Shown in pieces: positions 7,322-14,259 of a DNA stretch of 19,194 bases. The translations under genes were made by a program, and so were the position numbers. The stretch's first letter is position 1, and each line of letters starts with the position of its first letter. The notes under the pieces were generated by a model, which saw nothing but the letters and a program-made list of their open reading frames with translations, had not been told where the DNA came from and ran no database searches. Location of the stretch: the NCBI GenBank assembly GCA_964545075.1, contig CAZJFS010000082.1, positions 1 to 19,194 of the forward strand. The letters run 5' to 3'. The DNA comes from DAOPXV01 sp035352535. Its GTDB lineage: Bacteria; Muiribacteriota; UBA9980.

Positions 7322-8731
7322 TTATGTAATAGCTTCCGGTTCCGGTATTTTTTCGGCATCATCGCATTCGTCGTCTGAATTATCGAGGTTATCGTCCCAG
7401 AGATATTTTTTGGTTTCGGCTACAACGATTCCGTTAAGCGCAAGGAGTGCGACAAGGTTAGGAATCGCCATTAATGCATTTGCCATATCTGCAAAGTCCC
7501 ATACTAAGGGTAATGAAATCACTGAACCGACCAAAACTGCAATTACCCAGAGATACCTGTAAATTTTAATAGCCGGTTTGCCAAAAAGATATTCGATCGC
7601 GCGTTCGCCATAATAAGACCAACCGAGTATCGTTGAAAACACGAAAGTAAGAAGACCAACTGTTAAGACGATCGGCCCAACATAAGGAATATTGGCAAAA
7701 GCCATTTTAGTGAGCGATGCGCCTTTTAAATTAATCAGTTCTGGATCTTTTAAAATACTTGTCACAATAACCAAACCGGTCATTGCGCATACTACAACCG
7801 TATCCCAGAAGGTTCCTGAAGCGGAAACAAGCGCCTGACGGACAGGATTTTTAGTTTGCGCTGCTGCCGCGACTATTGGCGCGGATCCAAGGCCCGATTC
7901 ATTTGAAAAAAGACCGCGTGAGATTCCGAATCTTGCCGCCATTAAAACGCCGGTTCCCATAAGACCGCCGCCGACTGCCTCAAGAGAAAATGCAGATTTT
8001 ATAATTAAGGTTATGGCCGGGATGATAAAGTTGAAATTAATGCCAAGGATTATGATGCAGCCTAAGACGTAAAAAAATGCCATGAATGGCACAAGGTATT
8101 CGCAGAATTTAGATATAGATTTTATACCGCCGAGAATTACCATGGCCGTTACAATAGTCATGATAACGCCAGAAATATAAGGCGATACGTGGCAAGTTTC
8201 ATTTAAAAGCGATGAGATTGAATTTGCCTGAACCATATTGCCGATCCCGAAAGCCGCGATTGCAGTAAAAATTGAAAAAATTATGGCAAGCCATTTCATT
8301 TTAAGTCCATTTTCGAGTGTGTACATTGGTCCGCCAAGCATCATGCCATCTGACGTTTTAACCCTGTATTTAACGGCAAGTAGCGCTTCGGAGTATTTCG
8401 TGGCTATGCCGAAAACGCCGGTAAGCCACATCCACAAAACGGCACCCGGTCCGCCAGCTGCTACTGCGGTAGCTACCCCGACAATGTTGCCAGTGCCGAT
8501 GGTTGCGGCAAGTGCGGTTGAAAGTGCTCCGAACTGGCTTACATCTCCATCGCCTTCTTTATCTTTACTTATGGATATTTTTATCGCGGTCCAGGTATAA
8601 CGTTGAATGAAACGCAATTTAAATGTTAAAAACAAATGCGTTCCGAATAACAATATAAGCATTGGAGTGCCCCACAAATAACCATTCAAAAATGAAATAA
8701 TTTCACTTATGGATTTTAAAATTTCATGCAT
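7322..8731 (-). CDS. AGCS-family sodium:alanine/glycine symporter
   Basis: A 469-residue polytopic membrane protein of the alanine or glycine:cation symporter family, importing small neutral amino acids with Na+. Family hallmarks are GALSTALAATIGTGNIVGVA early in the protein, the AAGGPGAVLWMW loop, GGPMYTLENGL, and the highly conserved GLFSNESGLGSAPIVAAAAQ at about two thirds of the length. Length matches the family. The C-terminus carries an acidic tail rich in Asp and Glu after the last TM helix. The ATG at 8731 has GTGAGGT as SD seven bases away. No neighbour on the same strand is closely spaced, so it is probably transcribed alone, with a terminator at 7214-7254. Import of Ala or Gly could add to osmolyte or nitrogen supply, but substrate choice cannot be read from sequence. 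Confidence 0.93.
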   Translation of the reverse strand: MHEILKSISEIISFLNGYLWGTPMLILLFGTHLFLTFKLRFIQRYTWTAIKISISKDKEGDGDVSQFGALSTALAATIGTGNIVGVATAVAAGGPGAVLWMWLTGVFGIATKYSEALLAVKYRVKTSDGMMLGGPMYTLENGLKMKWLAIIFSIFTAIAAFGIGNMVQANSISSLLNETCHVSPYISGVIMTIVTAMVILGGIKSISKFCEYLVPFMAFFYVLGCIIILGINFNFIIPAITLIIKSAFSLEAVGGGLMGTGVLMAARFGISRGLFSNESGLGSAPIVAAAAQTKNPVRQALVSASGTFWDTVVVCAMTGLVIVTSILKDPELINLKGASLTKMAFANIPYVGPIVLTVGLLTFVFSTILGWSYYGERAIEYLFGKPAIKIYRYLWVIAVLVGSVISLPLVWDFADMANALMAIPNLVALLALNGIVVAETKKYLWDDNLDNSDDECDDAEKIPEPEAIT

Positions 8732-8826
8732 AATTTACCTCACGATTACTTTTTTAACATTACACGCTTAATTAAGATGATATATCGGCTTTTTTTGAAA
8801 AGTCGTGCCATAAAAATAAAAATAAC

Positions 8827-8892
8827 TAAATGTTTTTAAGCAAGATTTAATAAATGATTGTTAAATAATTAAAATAGTCTTAAAAACATTTA
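8827..8892. repeat. 14-bp perfect inverted repeat upstream of the symporter gene
   Basis: TAAATGTTTTTAAG (8827-8840) and CTTAAAAACATTTA (8879-8892) are perfect reverse complements separated by 38 bp of almost pure AT sequence. The arm centres are 52 bp apart, about five helical turns. It lies about 100-160 bp upstream of the symporter ATG. Confidence 0.6.
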
Positions 8893-8976
8893 AAAGTTCA
8901 TTAGCGCTGATACTTAATAAAGTTTAAAGCCACAAAACGGTAGTATGTAAGACTTGTAAATAGCGAAGGTAAAATA

Positions 8977-9063
8977 ATGACCAGCAAAAACAAGACGGTT
9001 TTCTTATATTCTATTATTGTGTTATGCGTTCCAGCCTATCACTCTTCGTGGAAAAAGCTATAG
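8977..9063 (+). CDS. Possible 28-residue hydrophobic peptide
   Basis: ATG at 8977 is preceded by GCGAAGGT with a six-base spacer, and the frame runs 28 codons to TAG 9061-9063. The peptide begins MTSKNK, then has a hydrophobic segment VFLYSIIVLCVPAY and a basic end. No clear promoter is visible and chance occurrence is quite possible. The region also has inverted repeats, so it could instead be non-coding RNA or nothing. Confidence 0.22.
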   Translation: MTSKNKTVFLYSIIVLCVPAYHSSWKKL

Positions 9064-9127
9064 ATTGGAAAACCGCGAAACCATTTTTAATAAATCTCAA
9101 AACAAACTGAAATAGTACTTTTGTACT

Positions 9128-9149
9128 TGCTTTCTACATGCTTTCTACA
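9128..9149. repeat. Tandem 11-bp duplication at the distal stop of the receiver-like gene
   Basis: TGCTTTCTACA occurs twice head to tail (9128-9138, 9139-9149). On the minus strand the second copy contains the TAG that ends the receiver-like reading frame. Confidence 0.7.
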
Positions 9150-9249
9150 GTTTGAAATGTTCAGATAAAATCGATATCAGTTCTTCGGCATTTTTTTCTT
9201 CGTTTTTCTTCATTATGAAAACGGCATCGTTTTTAACGTTATGTTTTTT
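9145..9249 (-). pseudogene. In-frame continuation of the receiver-like gene after the TAA
   Basis: After the TAA at 9252-9250 the same frame reads 34 codons to TAG (9147-9145): KKHNVKN, then the strand DAVFIMKK, then the amphipathic helix NAEELISILSEHFKL. This matches strand 5 (with the conserved Lys) and helix 5 of a receiver. With it the protein would be about 121 residues, the normal size of a single receiver domain. No start codon or SD suggests that this part is translated separately, so it is either dead sequence behind a nonsense mutation, read through, or the TAA is a sequencing error. Confidence 0.6.
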
Positions 9250-9510
9250 TTAAAGTTTCTTCCCGTTTTTATCAATAAACATAAAAATTGGAATCTTGCG
9301 TAAAAAGCAGAAAAAATCTAAAAATTGACTGTTGTATGCGCTGAACTCTGCTACTAAAGCGTCACATGTATTGCATTTTTTATTTATTTCCTGATAGTTG
9401 TTGATTTGGACAAAATTAACATCATTTTTAATTGAAGAAAGTCTGCTTTTAAATATTTCCGAAAAGCTTTCTTTCAATTCGACTAGCAAAATAACCAGAT
9501 TATTTTTCAT
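9250..9510 (-). CDS. Receiver-like (pseudo-response-regulator) protein, truncated by in-frame TAA
   Basis: An 86-residue ORF with a strong SD (GGAGGT) and a strong promoter. Segments alternate as in a CheY-type receiver: strand NLVILLV (4-10), helix to 28, strand VNFVQIN (31-37), helix, strand DALVAEF (50-56), helix NSQFLDFFCFLRK (60-72), strand IPIFMFID (73-80). At the end of strand 3, where receivers carry the phospho-accepting Asp, there is Glu55, and the acidic pair of strand 1 is reduced to one Glu. It therefore looks like a non-phosphorylatable or phosphomimic pseudo-receiver. The frame stops at TAA (9252-9250) in what would be helix 4, but resumes in the same frame for 34 codons that supply the missing strand 5 and helix 5. 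The gene is more AT-rich than its neighbours and is divergent from the histidine kinase. Family assignment is by fold pattern only. Confidence 0.6.
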   Translation of the reverse strand: MKNNLVILLVELKESFSEIFKSRLSSIKNDVNFVQINNYQEINKKCNTCDALVAEFSAYNSQFLDFFCFLRKIPIFMFIDKNGKKL

Positions 9511-9608
9511 ATGATACCTCCAAAAATAATAAATAGACGCATTAAAACTAATGGTTAAATTAGAATGTTAAAAAACATTTATTTTAATTATAAATTAACT
9601 TTTAGTTT

Positions 9609-9638
9609 ATTTTAACATTAAACCGGTGAGATTGTCAA
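9609..9638 (-). promoter_or_regulatory. Sigma-70-type promoter of the receiver-like gene
   Basis: On the minus strand: perfect TTGACA (9638-9633), an 18-base spacer, and TAAAAT (9614-9609). The transcription start is expected near 9602, about 92 bases before the ATG. The -10 box overlaps one arm of a 10-bp inverted pair, AATGTTAAAA (9564-9573) / TTTTAACATT (9610-9619). Confidence 0.7.
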
Positions 9639-9750
9639 CTGCTTTTGTTTGTGAGTGTATAAATGATTATTTTAAAAGGTATATAAGCGAGAAACTTTGG
9701 GCTGGTTTTTAATAAACGTAACGCTCGTATTAAGTATTTATTAAAATGTG

Positions 9751-9779
9751 TTGACAAAGTGTATGAATTAAGCTATGAT
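9751..9779 (+). promoter_or_regulatory. Sigma-70-type promoter of the histidine kinase and probably the downstream osmolyte genes
   Basis: Perfect TTGACA (9751-9756), a 17-base spacer and TATGAT (9774-9779). Transcription should start near 9786, which is the A of an ATG. It is divergent from the receiver-like gene promoter about 115 bp away. All genes to the window end are on this strand with short gaps, so this may be the main promoter of the run. Confidence 0.78.
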
Positions 9780-9785
9780 TAAAAT

Positions 9786-9827
9786 ATGGAGCAAAATAAC
9801 TTGAAATTAAACCGGGAGGAGTTATAA
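9786..9827 (+). CDS. Possible 13-codon leader ORF before the histidine kinase
   Basis: ATG at 9786 coincides with the predicted transcription start, so it would be leaderless. The frame encodes MEQNNLKLNREEL and stops at TAA 9825-9827. Its 3' end contains the SD GGGAGGAG of the kinase, and its stop overlaps the ATA codon that appears to be the kinase start. There is no independent evidence of translation. Confidence 0.2.
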   Translation: MEQNNLKLNREEL

Positions 9828-9865
9828 AAAAAGAATATAAGCTCGCAATCTGCTTTTTAGCGATA

Positions 9866-11803
9866 GTGGCAATTTTCATTTTGTTCGGAGTTATCGCTTT
9901 CAGAGAAATGGAAAAGATAAGCGACCTGCATATGCTTGTCGAAAAACATGGTTCGGCAGCCTTAACTGTTCTGGAAACAGTCAGAAAGAATGTCCTTGAC
10001 ATTCGCGCACTTGAAGGACATCTGATCGCTGCCAAAACTGAAAAAAGTATCGACAATAACGCAGGTTCGATAATCGACACATACAAAACCGCGAGCAGGG
10101 ATATACAGCTTTTTAAAAATTATAGTCGAAATGCTCAAAAAGAAGAAAGCACAGAAAAGATACTAAATTACCTCGATGGTCTTAAAAAATTCAGCGATGA
10201 GATAATTTCATTAAAACTTCATCCACCCGCTTCAATCGAAGATATAAACGCCATCTTGAAGGACGGAGAAAAAAAATTCGATCAACTGCAAGACGCTATA
10301 GACGACACGCTAAAGCTTGAATATAACACCGTTTTTGAAAATTTTAAAAATGCCGCCGGACTTTTTGAAAATTTAAAATACAAACTACTTTCATTATTTA
10401 TTGTATTAACAGCGATGTCCATAATCATAACATATCTAATGATACTATACTTTTCCAAGACATTTAATGAACTCGATACAAGGCTCGAAACCGAAAAAGT
10501 CAAGGCAAAGCTCATGGACCTTTTTGATGGACAATACGATACCGCTGACGCCGAACGACTTTTATATACGGTATCTAAAGGTCTTGGCGCTCACGCCTCA
10601 AGATTATTTGAAAAAAAACAGTCAGCCCATTCCAATGCTGTCGGATACGAAAAGATCGGAACGTATATAAACGCAGAAAGCAAAATGGATGTTCATGATA
10701 TAAACGCGTTTCATGATTTTAAGTTTTTCCTTGGAAACACAAGCGTGGTGAATGAATTCGTTTTATACGATCTGGAAGCGATGAATGGAAAACTTGACCT
10801 TGCGAAAGAAGCTGTTTCAGCGGTTAGGGTTGATTTTATCGATTATATAAAAAAATACGAGATCAAAACTTTTCTCGCCTGCCCGCTAATGAAAGGCAAC
10901 AATCACAAATACCTAATGAGTTTTTATTTTAAGGAAGACATAACCTGCTTCACTGAAGAACGCATAAAAAGGATCCTGGAACTGGTTGGCAGCGTGGCGG
11001 TATATCTTGATAACAAGGATCTTATAAACGAAATGGCGAAAAAAAACGAACTGCTCAACACTCAGAACAATGAATTAGAAGCATTCGCGCATACCGTTTC
11101 TCACGATTTGAAAACTCCGTTGTCGGGATTAATGGGATTTCTGGAATTATCGAAATCCGAACTTTCAAAGATCGATGCTGAAAAGAAAAACGCGAAACTC
11201 TGGGATTATCTCGATACAGAAACAAAATCGGCAATGAAAATGGACTCGTTGATAAATGATATCCTTGCATTAAGCAAGGCGAATAATGCCGCGTTAAAAA
11301 TAGAAAAACTGGATATGAAAAATGTCATCGACACGAATCTGAGATTGCAGGAAAGCTTGATTCAAGAAAATAATATAACAGTGAATGTTCAAAACGATAT
11401 CCCTAATATTGAAGCCGACCTCGGAAGCATTAGCAGAGTCTGGAACAACCTTATTTCAAACTCGATAAAATATATGGGAGACGGGGAACACAAGGAAATT
11501 TCAATATCTTATGCGAAAGTCGGCGGCGAGCATATATTCATATATTCCGATACCGGTATCGGGATTTCCAGGCGTTACCAGTCAAATATATTTACGCCAT
11601 TCTTCAGGACGCACGAAGCCAAGTCCGCAGAAGGAACCGGGGTGGGCCTTTCGATCGTGAAAAAGATAATCGAGAGGCATAGTGGAACGATTACTTTCGA
11701 AAGCGCCGCCGGAGAGGGAACTACGTTCTATATTCGAATACCAGAGGACCTTAGCGCGCTCAAAACAAGTAAATTCGGAGAAAGAAACGGCAACCATAAA
11801 TAA
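9866..11803 (+). CDS. Membrane sensor histidine kinase
   Basis: The coordinates use the first canonical start in frame, GTG at 9866 (645 residues). The real N-terminus is probably at 9824: the frame is open there, reads KKEYKLAICFLAIVAIFILFG (basic end plus complete TM1), and the only SD, GGGAGGAG (9814-9821), lies just before it, but the codon is ATA. In GTG numbering: TM1 to residue 12; an all-helical extracytoplasmic sensor about 15-168; TM2 about 169-193; a GAF-like region about 205-385; a coiled linker; HisKA with VSHDLKTPL and phospho-acceptor His413; and HATPase_c with N-box NLISNSIKY, SDTGIGIS, FTPFFR and GTGVGLSIV. It should autophosphorylate and signal to a response regulator; none with intact residues is in the window. 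The extracytoplasmic domain resembles four-helix-bundle sensors. It heads a + strand run of osmolyte genes. Confidence 0.9.
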   Translation: MAIFILFGVIAFREMEKISDLHMLVEKHGSAALTVLETVRKNVLDIRALEGHLIAAKTEKSIDNNAGSIIDTYKTASRDIQLFKNYSRNAQKEESTEKILNYLDGLKKFSDEIISLKLHPPASIEDINAILKDGEKKFDQLQDAIDDTLKLEYNTVFENFKNAAGLFENLKYKLLSLFIVLTAMSIIITYLMILYFSKTFNELDTRLETEKVKAKLMDLFDGQYDTADAERLLYTVSKGLGAHASRLFEKKQSAHSNAVGYEKIGTYINAESKMDVHDINAFHDFKFFLGNTSVVNEFVLYDLEAMNGKLDLAKEAVSAVRVDFIDYIKKYEIKTFLACPLMKGNNHKYLMSFYFKEDITCFTEERIKRILELVGSVAVYLDNKDLINEMAKKNELLNTQNNELEAFAHTVSHDLKTPLSGLMGFLELSKSELSKIDAEKKNAKLWDYLDTETKSAMKMDSLINDILALSKANNAALKIEKLDMKNVIDTNLRLQESLIQENNITVNVQNDIPNIEADLGSISRVWNNLISNSIKYMGDGEHKEISISYAKVGGEHIFIYSDTGIGISRRYQSNIFTPFFRTHEAKSAEGTGVGLSIVKKIIERHSGTITFESAAGEGTTFYIRIPEDLSALKTSKFGERNGNHK

Positions 11804-11816
11804 AAGGCGGAGTATT

Positions 11817-12368
11817 ATGAATATAGGATATTTTTTAAAAAAGATCAGAACGGATAAATCCCTGACATTGAGCGATGTTGCGAATAAGACGAATATGACG
11901 GCAAGCCTGATCTCTCAGATCGAAAACGAAAAAATATATCCTTCGCTTAACTCACTTGAAGCCATTCTTCATTATTACGGCATCGAATTGTCCGACTTTT
12001 TCGAACAGGCCGAGAAGAAAAGTTGTTTTATAACCAGACACGGCGACGCTCCAAGAGTTAAATCTACCATGCAGGCGGACATTTCAGCCCTCAATCCTCT
12101 TTTGTATGAACTAGGCCCTGAATGGTTTAATGTCGAGATCGCGGCCGAAGGCAGACTAGAAATAAAAAAAGGAATTGAAAACATAGGCGAGATGAGATTT
12201 ATATTTTTGATTTCCGGCGAGATAACCGTCGAATTCGGAAACGTGAAATTTAACATGGCACCGGAAGACACGCTATGTTTTAAATCGTTTTTGCCTGTTG
12301 TTATCATGAATTCAAATAAATCGAAAGCAAAACTCATCCTGTCCGGAAAACAACTTGTCATAATTTAA
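11817..12368 (+). CDS. XRE-family regulator with C-terminal cupin domain
   Basis: A 183-residue protein. Residues about 5-58 are an XRE helix-turn-helix (LSDVANKTNMTASLISQIEN, the recognition core). Residues about 100-180 are a cupin-2 fold (FLISGEITVEFGNVKFNMAPED, then a second motif). The His residues that bind metal in many cupins are missing; the second motif reads FLPVVIMNS. It may therefore sense a ligand without a metal, or only dimerise. The start at 11817 is chosen over in-frame upstream codons because AGGCGGAG precedes it by four bases and the upstream codons lie within the kinase gene. It follows the kinase by 13 bases. XRE-cupin proteins usually repress or activate their own small-molecule pathway, so control of the adjacent trehalose genes is a reasonable inference. 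Confidence 0.88.
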   Translation: MNIGYFLKKIRTDKSLTLSDVANKTNMTASLISQIENEKIYPSLNSLEAILHYYGIELSDFFEQAEKKSCFITRHGDAPRVKSTMQADISALNPLLYELGPEWFNVEIAAEGRLEIKKGIENIGEMRFIFLISGEITVEFGNVKFNMAPEDTLCFKSFLPVVIMNSNKSKAKLILSGKQLVII

Positions 12369-12395
12369 ACTTAAGATTTTCAAAGGAGACATGAA

Positions 12396-12572
12396 ATGAA
12401 AAAAGATAACAATGAAAAAGAGATTGACAATGTGCAGAACGATATTCCGCATGAAAAAAGGAATTCTGTAAATACGGCCGAAGATGTTTCCGGCCCGGAT
12501 TTCAACAGACTGTTTTATTCTATAGGCATATGCCTGATCCTGCTGATGGCCGCAAAACTTTTAGGCTGGTAA
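12396..12572 (+). CDS. Small tail-anchored single-span membrane peptide
   Basis: A 58-residue ORF, MKKDNNEKEIDNVQNDIPHE at the start. Residues 1-38 are hydrophilic and rich in Asn, Asp, Glu and Lys. Residues 39-56 are one hydrophobic helix, FYSIGICLILLMAAKLLG, and the protein ends GW. The SD AAAGGAG (12382-12388) sits seven bases before the chosen ATG. An earlier ATG at 12391 is followed after one codon by TGA. It lies 27 bases after the XRE-cupin stop and 31 bases before treS, so it belongs to the same transcript. It resembles in layout the 60-residue peptide at 6869-7051. Function unknown. Confidence 0.65.
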   Translation: MKKDNNEKEIDNVQNDIPHEKRNSVNTAEDVSGPDFNRLFYSIGICLILLMAAKLLGW

Positions 12573-12603
12573 TCCGTCGTCGTTAGACGCGAGAGGTGGC
12601 AAT

Positions 12604-14259
12604 ATGGATAAGACATGGTATAAAAATGCTGTTTTTTATGAACTGCACGTCAAGGCTTTCAAGGATTCGACCCATGATGGCAAAGGTGATTTTGGCGGCC
12701 TCACTGAAAAGCTCGATTACCTGAAAGACCTCGGAATAGATTGCCTGTGGCTTCTTCCGACATATCCGTCTCCGGCGCGTGACGACGGTTATGACATCAT
12801 GGATTACTATGGCATAAATCCCGACTATGGAACTCTCAAGGATTTCGTGGTATTTCTGGATGCGGCCCATAAAAGAGGGATCAAGGTGCTTTTAGAGCTT
12901 GTGCTAAACCATACTTCAGATCGTCACCCGTGGTTCATTGAGTCACGAAAAGGCAAAGCTTCCAGGTATCACGATTATTACGTCTGGTCGGACGATCCCG
13001 CGAAATACAAAGGAACGCGAGTTATTTTTACCGATTCCGAGAGTTCTAACTGGAACTGGTGTAACGAATGCAAGTCATATTACTGGCACAGGTTTTATTA
13101 TCATCAGCCGGACCTGAATTTTGAAAATCCCGAGGTGCGGGATGAAATGAAAAACATTATCAAATTCTGGTTCGACCTGGGCGTGGACGGGTTCAGAGTA
13201 GACGCAGTACCTTATCTTTTCGAAAAAGAGGGGACCAACTGCGAGAACCTGCCTGAAACGCATGAATACATTAGAGAACTAAGAACTTTTATCGATGAAA
13301 GATATGGAGACCGTATAATACTCGCCGAGGCGAACCAATGGGTTCAGGACCTGGTGCGGTATTTCGGAAAAGGCGACGAATTTCACATGGCGTTCAATTT
13401 CCCGCTCATGCCAAGAATTTTCATGGCGCTCAAACAGCAGCATCACGGTCCGATAATAGACATAATAAAGCGCACACCGGAAATACCCGGAAATTGTCAA
13501 TGGGCGATATTTCTCAGAAACCACGACGAACTAACTCTCGAAATGTGCACTGACGAGGAACGCGACTATATGTACCGCGAATACGCCAGGGACAATCAGA
13601 TGAAAATCAATATTGGCATAAGACGCAGACTAGCTCCTCTTTTAGAGAACGACCGTAGAAAAATAGAACTTTTGAACGCGCTCCTGTTCACGCTGCCCGG
13701 AACGCCGGTAATGTATTACGGAGACGAGATCGGAATGGGAGATAATATCTATCTGGGCGACAGAAACGGCGTCAGAACACCTATGCAATGGAGTGACAAC
13801 AAGAACGCCGGGTTCTCCGACTGCAACCCTTCGCGAATTTATGCGCCCGTCATAACCGATCCGGAATATAATTATAACGCGGTAAACGTCGAAGCGCAGC
13901 GAAATAATCCAAGTTCGCTTTTAAATTTCGTTAAAGCCATTATAAAACTGAGAAAATCCATGTGCGCCGGAATGCTTTTCGGCGCCGGAAAACTAACGTT
14001 CCTATACCCTGAGAACAAGAAGATACTTGTGTTTATAAGAGAGCTCGACGATGAAAAGGCGCTATGCGTCTTCAATCTGGCCGATACGTCACAGCCGGGC
14101 GAATTGAAACTGGAAGATTTTGAAAATATGATACCGGTAGAAATGATGGGCGGAACTGATTTTCCAAAGATAGGACGCCTGCCGTATTTTCTGACCCTCG
14201 GGCCATACGGTTATTATCTGTTCCGCCTGAAGAAGGTCTTCCTGACGGGCACCCAATGA
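12604..14259 (+). CDS. treS: Trehalose synthase (maltose alpha-D-glucosyltransferase), GH13
   Basis: A 551-residue TreS without the fused maltokinase domain found in some actinobacterial or proteobacterial forms. It interconverts maltose and trehalose in the cytoplasm. The start WYKNAVFYELHVKAFKDST and the segments YPSPARDDGYDI and LLELVLNHTSDRHPWF are typical of TreS. The GH13 catalytic triad is intact: nucleophile D200 in GFRVDAVPYL, acid/base E242 in ILAEANQW, and stabiliser D308 in FLRNHDELTLEM. VMYYGDEIGMGDNIYLGDRN (369-388) and GVRTPMQWS are further TreS-specific signatures. The SD GAGAGGTGG precedes the ATG by six bases. Its stop (TGA 14257-14259) overlaps an ATG of a possible 26-codon ORF. 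Confidence 0.95.
   Translation: MDKTWYKNAVFYELHVKAFKDSTHDGKGDFGGLTEKLDYLKDLGIDCLWLLPTYPSPARDDGYDIMDYYGINPDYGTLKDFVVFLDAAHKRGIKVLLELVLNHTSDRHPWFIESRKGKASRYHDYYVWSDDPAKYKGTRVIFTDSESSNWNWCNECKSYYWHRFYYHQPDLNFENPEVRDEMKNIIKFWFDLGVDGFRVDAVPYLFEKEGTNCENLPETHEYIRELRTFIDERYGDRIILAEANQWVQDLVRYFGKGDEFHMAFNFPLMPRIFMALKQQHHGPIIDIIKRTPEIPGNCQWAIFLRNHDELTLEMCTDEERDYMYREYARDNQMKINIGIRRRLAPLLENDRRKIELLNALLFTLPGTPVMYYGDEIGMGDNIYLGDRNGVRTPMQWSDNKNAGFSDCNPSRIYAPVITDPEYNYNAVNVEAQRNNPSSLLNFVKAIIKLRKSMCAGMLFGAGKLTFLYPENKKILVFIRELDDEKALCVFNLADTSQPGELKLEDFENMIPVEMMGGTDFPKIGRLPYFLTLGPYGYYLFRLKKVFLTGTQ

Larger units (their letters stand above)
8732..9144. other. 413-bp AT-rich spacer with inverted repeats and one possible micro-ORF
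   Basis: This holds no long gene. It contains a perfect 14-bp inverted repeat (8827-8840 with 8879-8892), a possible 28-codon ORF on + (8977-9063), an 8-bp inverted pair CGGTTTTC (8996-9003) / GAAAACCG (9068-9075), and a small AGTAC-TTTT-GTACT hairpin (9114-9127). I found no convincing promoter for the symporter gene here. Confidence 0.6.

Noticed and set aside
8238..8600. 120-codon open frame on the plus strand
   Set aside because: It is antisense to conserved TM segments of the symporter; low-complexity product with no SD.
8928..9061. GCCAC and GGTAG-like blocks reminiscent of cobalamin or cyclic-di-GMP riboswitches
   Set aside because: The surrounding conserved pairing and core elements of those classes are absent.
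9250..9252. TAA in the receiver-like gene as evidence of a reassigned stop codon
   Set aside because: TAA ends several complete genes in the window (secF, cytidine deaminase, channel), so it is a normal stop here.
9360..9375. CNTC in the receiver-like protein as a thioredoxin-type active site
   Set aside because: It lies at the helix 2 end in a receiver-like strand-helix pattern, without the Trp and cis-Pro context of thioredoxins.
11682..11816. 45-codon in-frame extension of the XRE-cupin gene
   Set aside because: It overlaps the conserved C-terminal end of the kinase in another frame and has no SD; the ATG at 11817 has a strong one.
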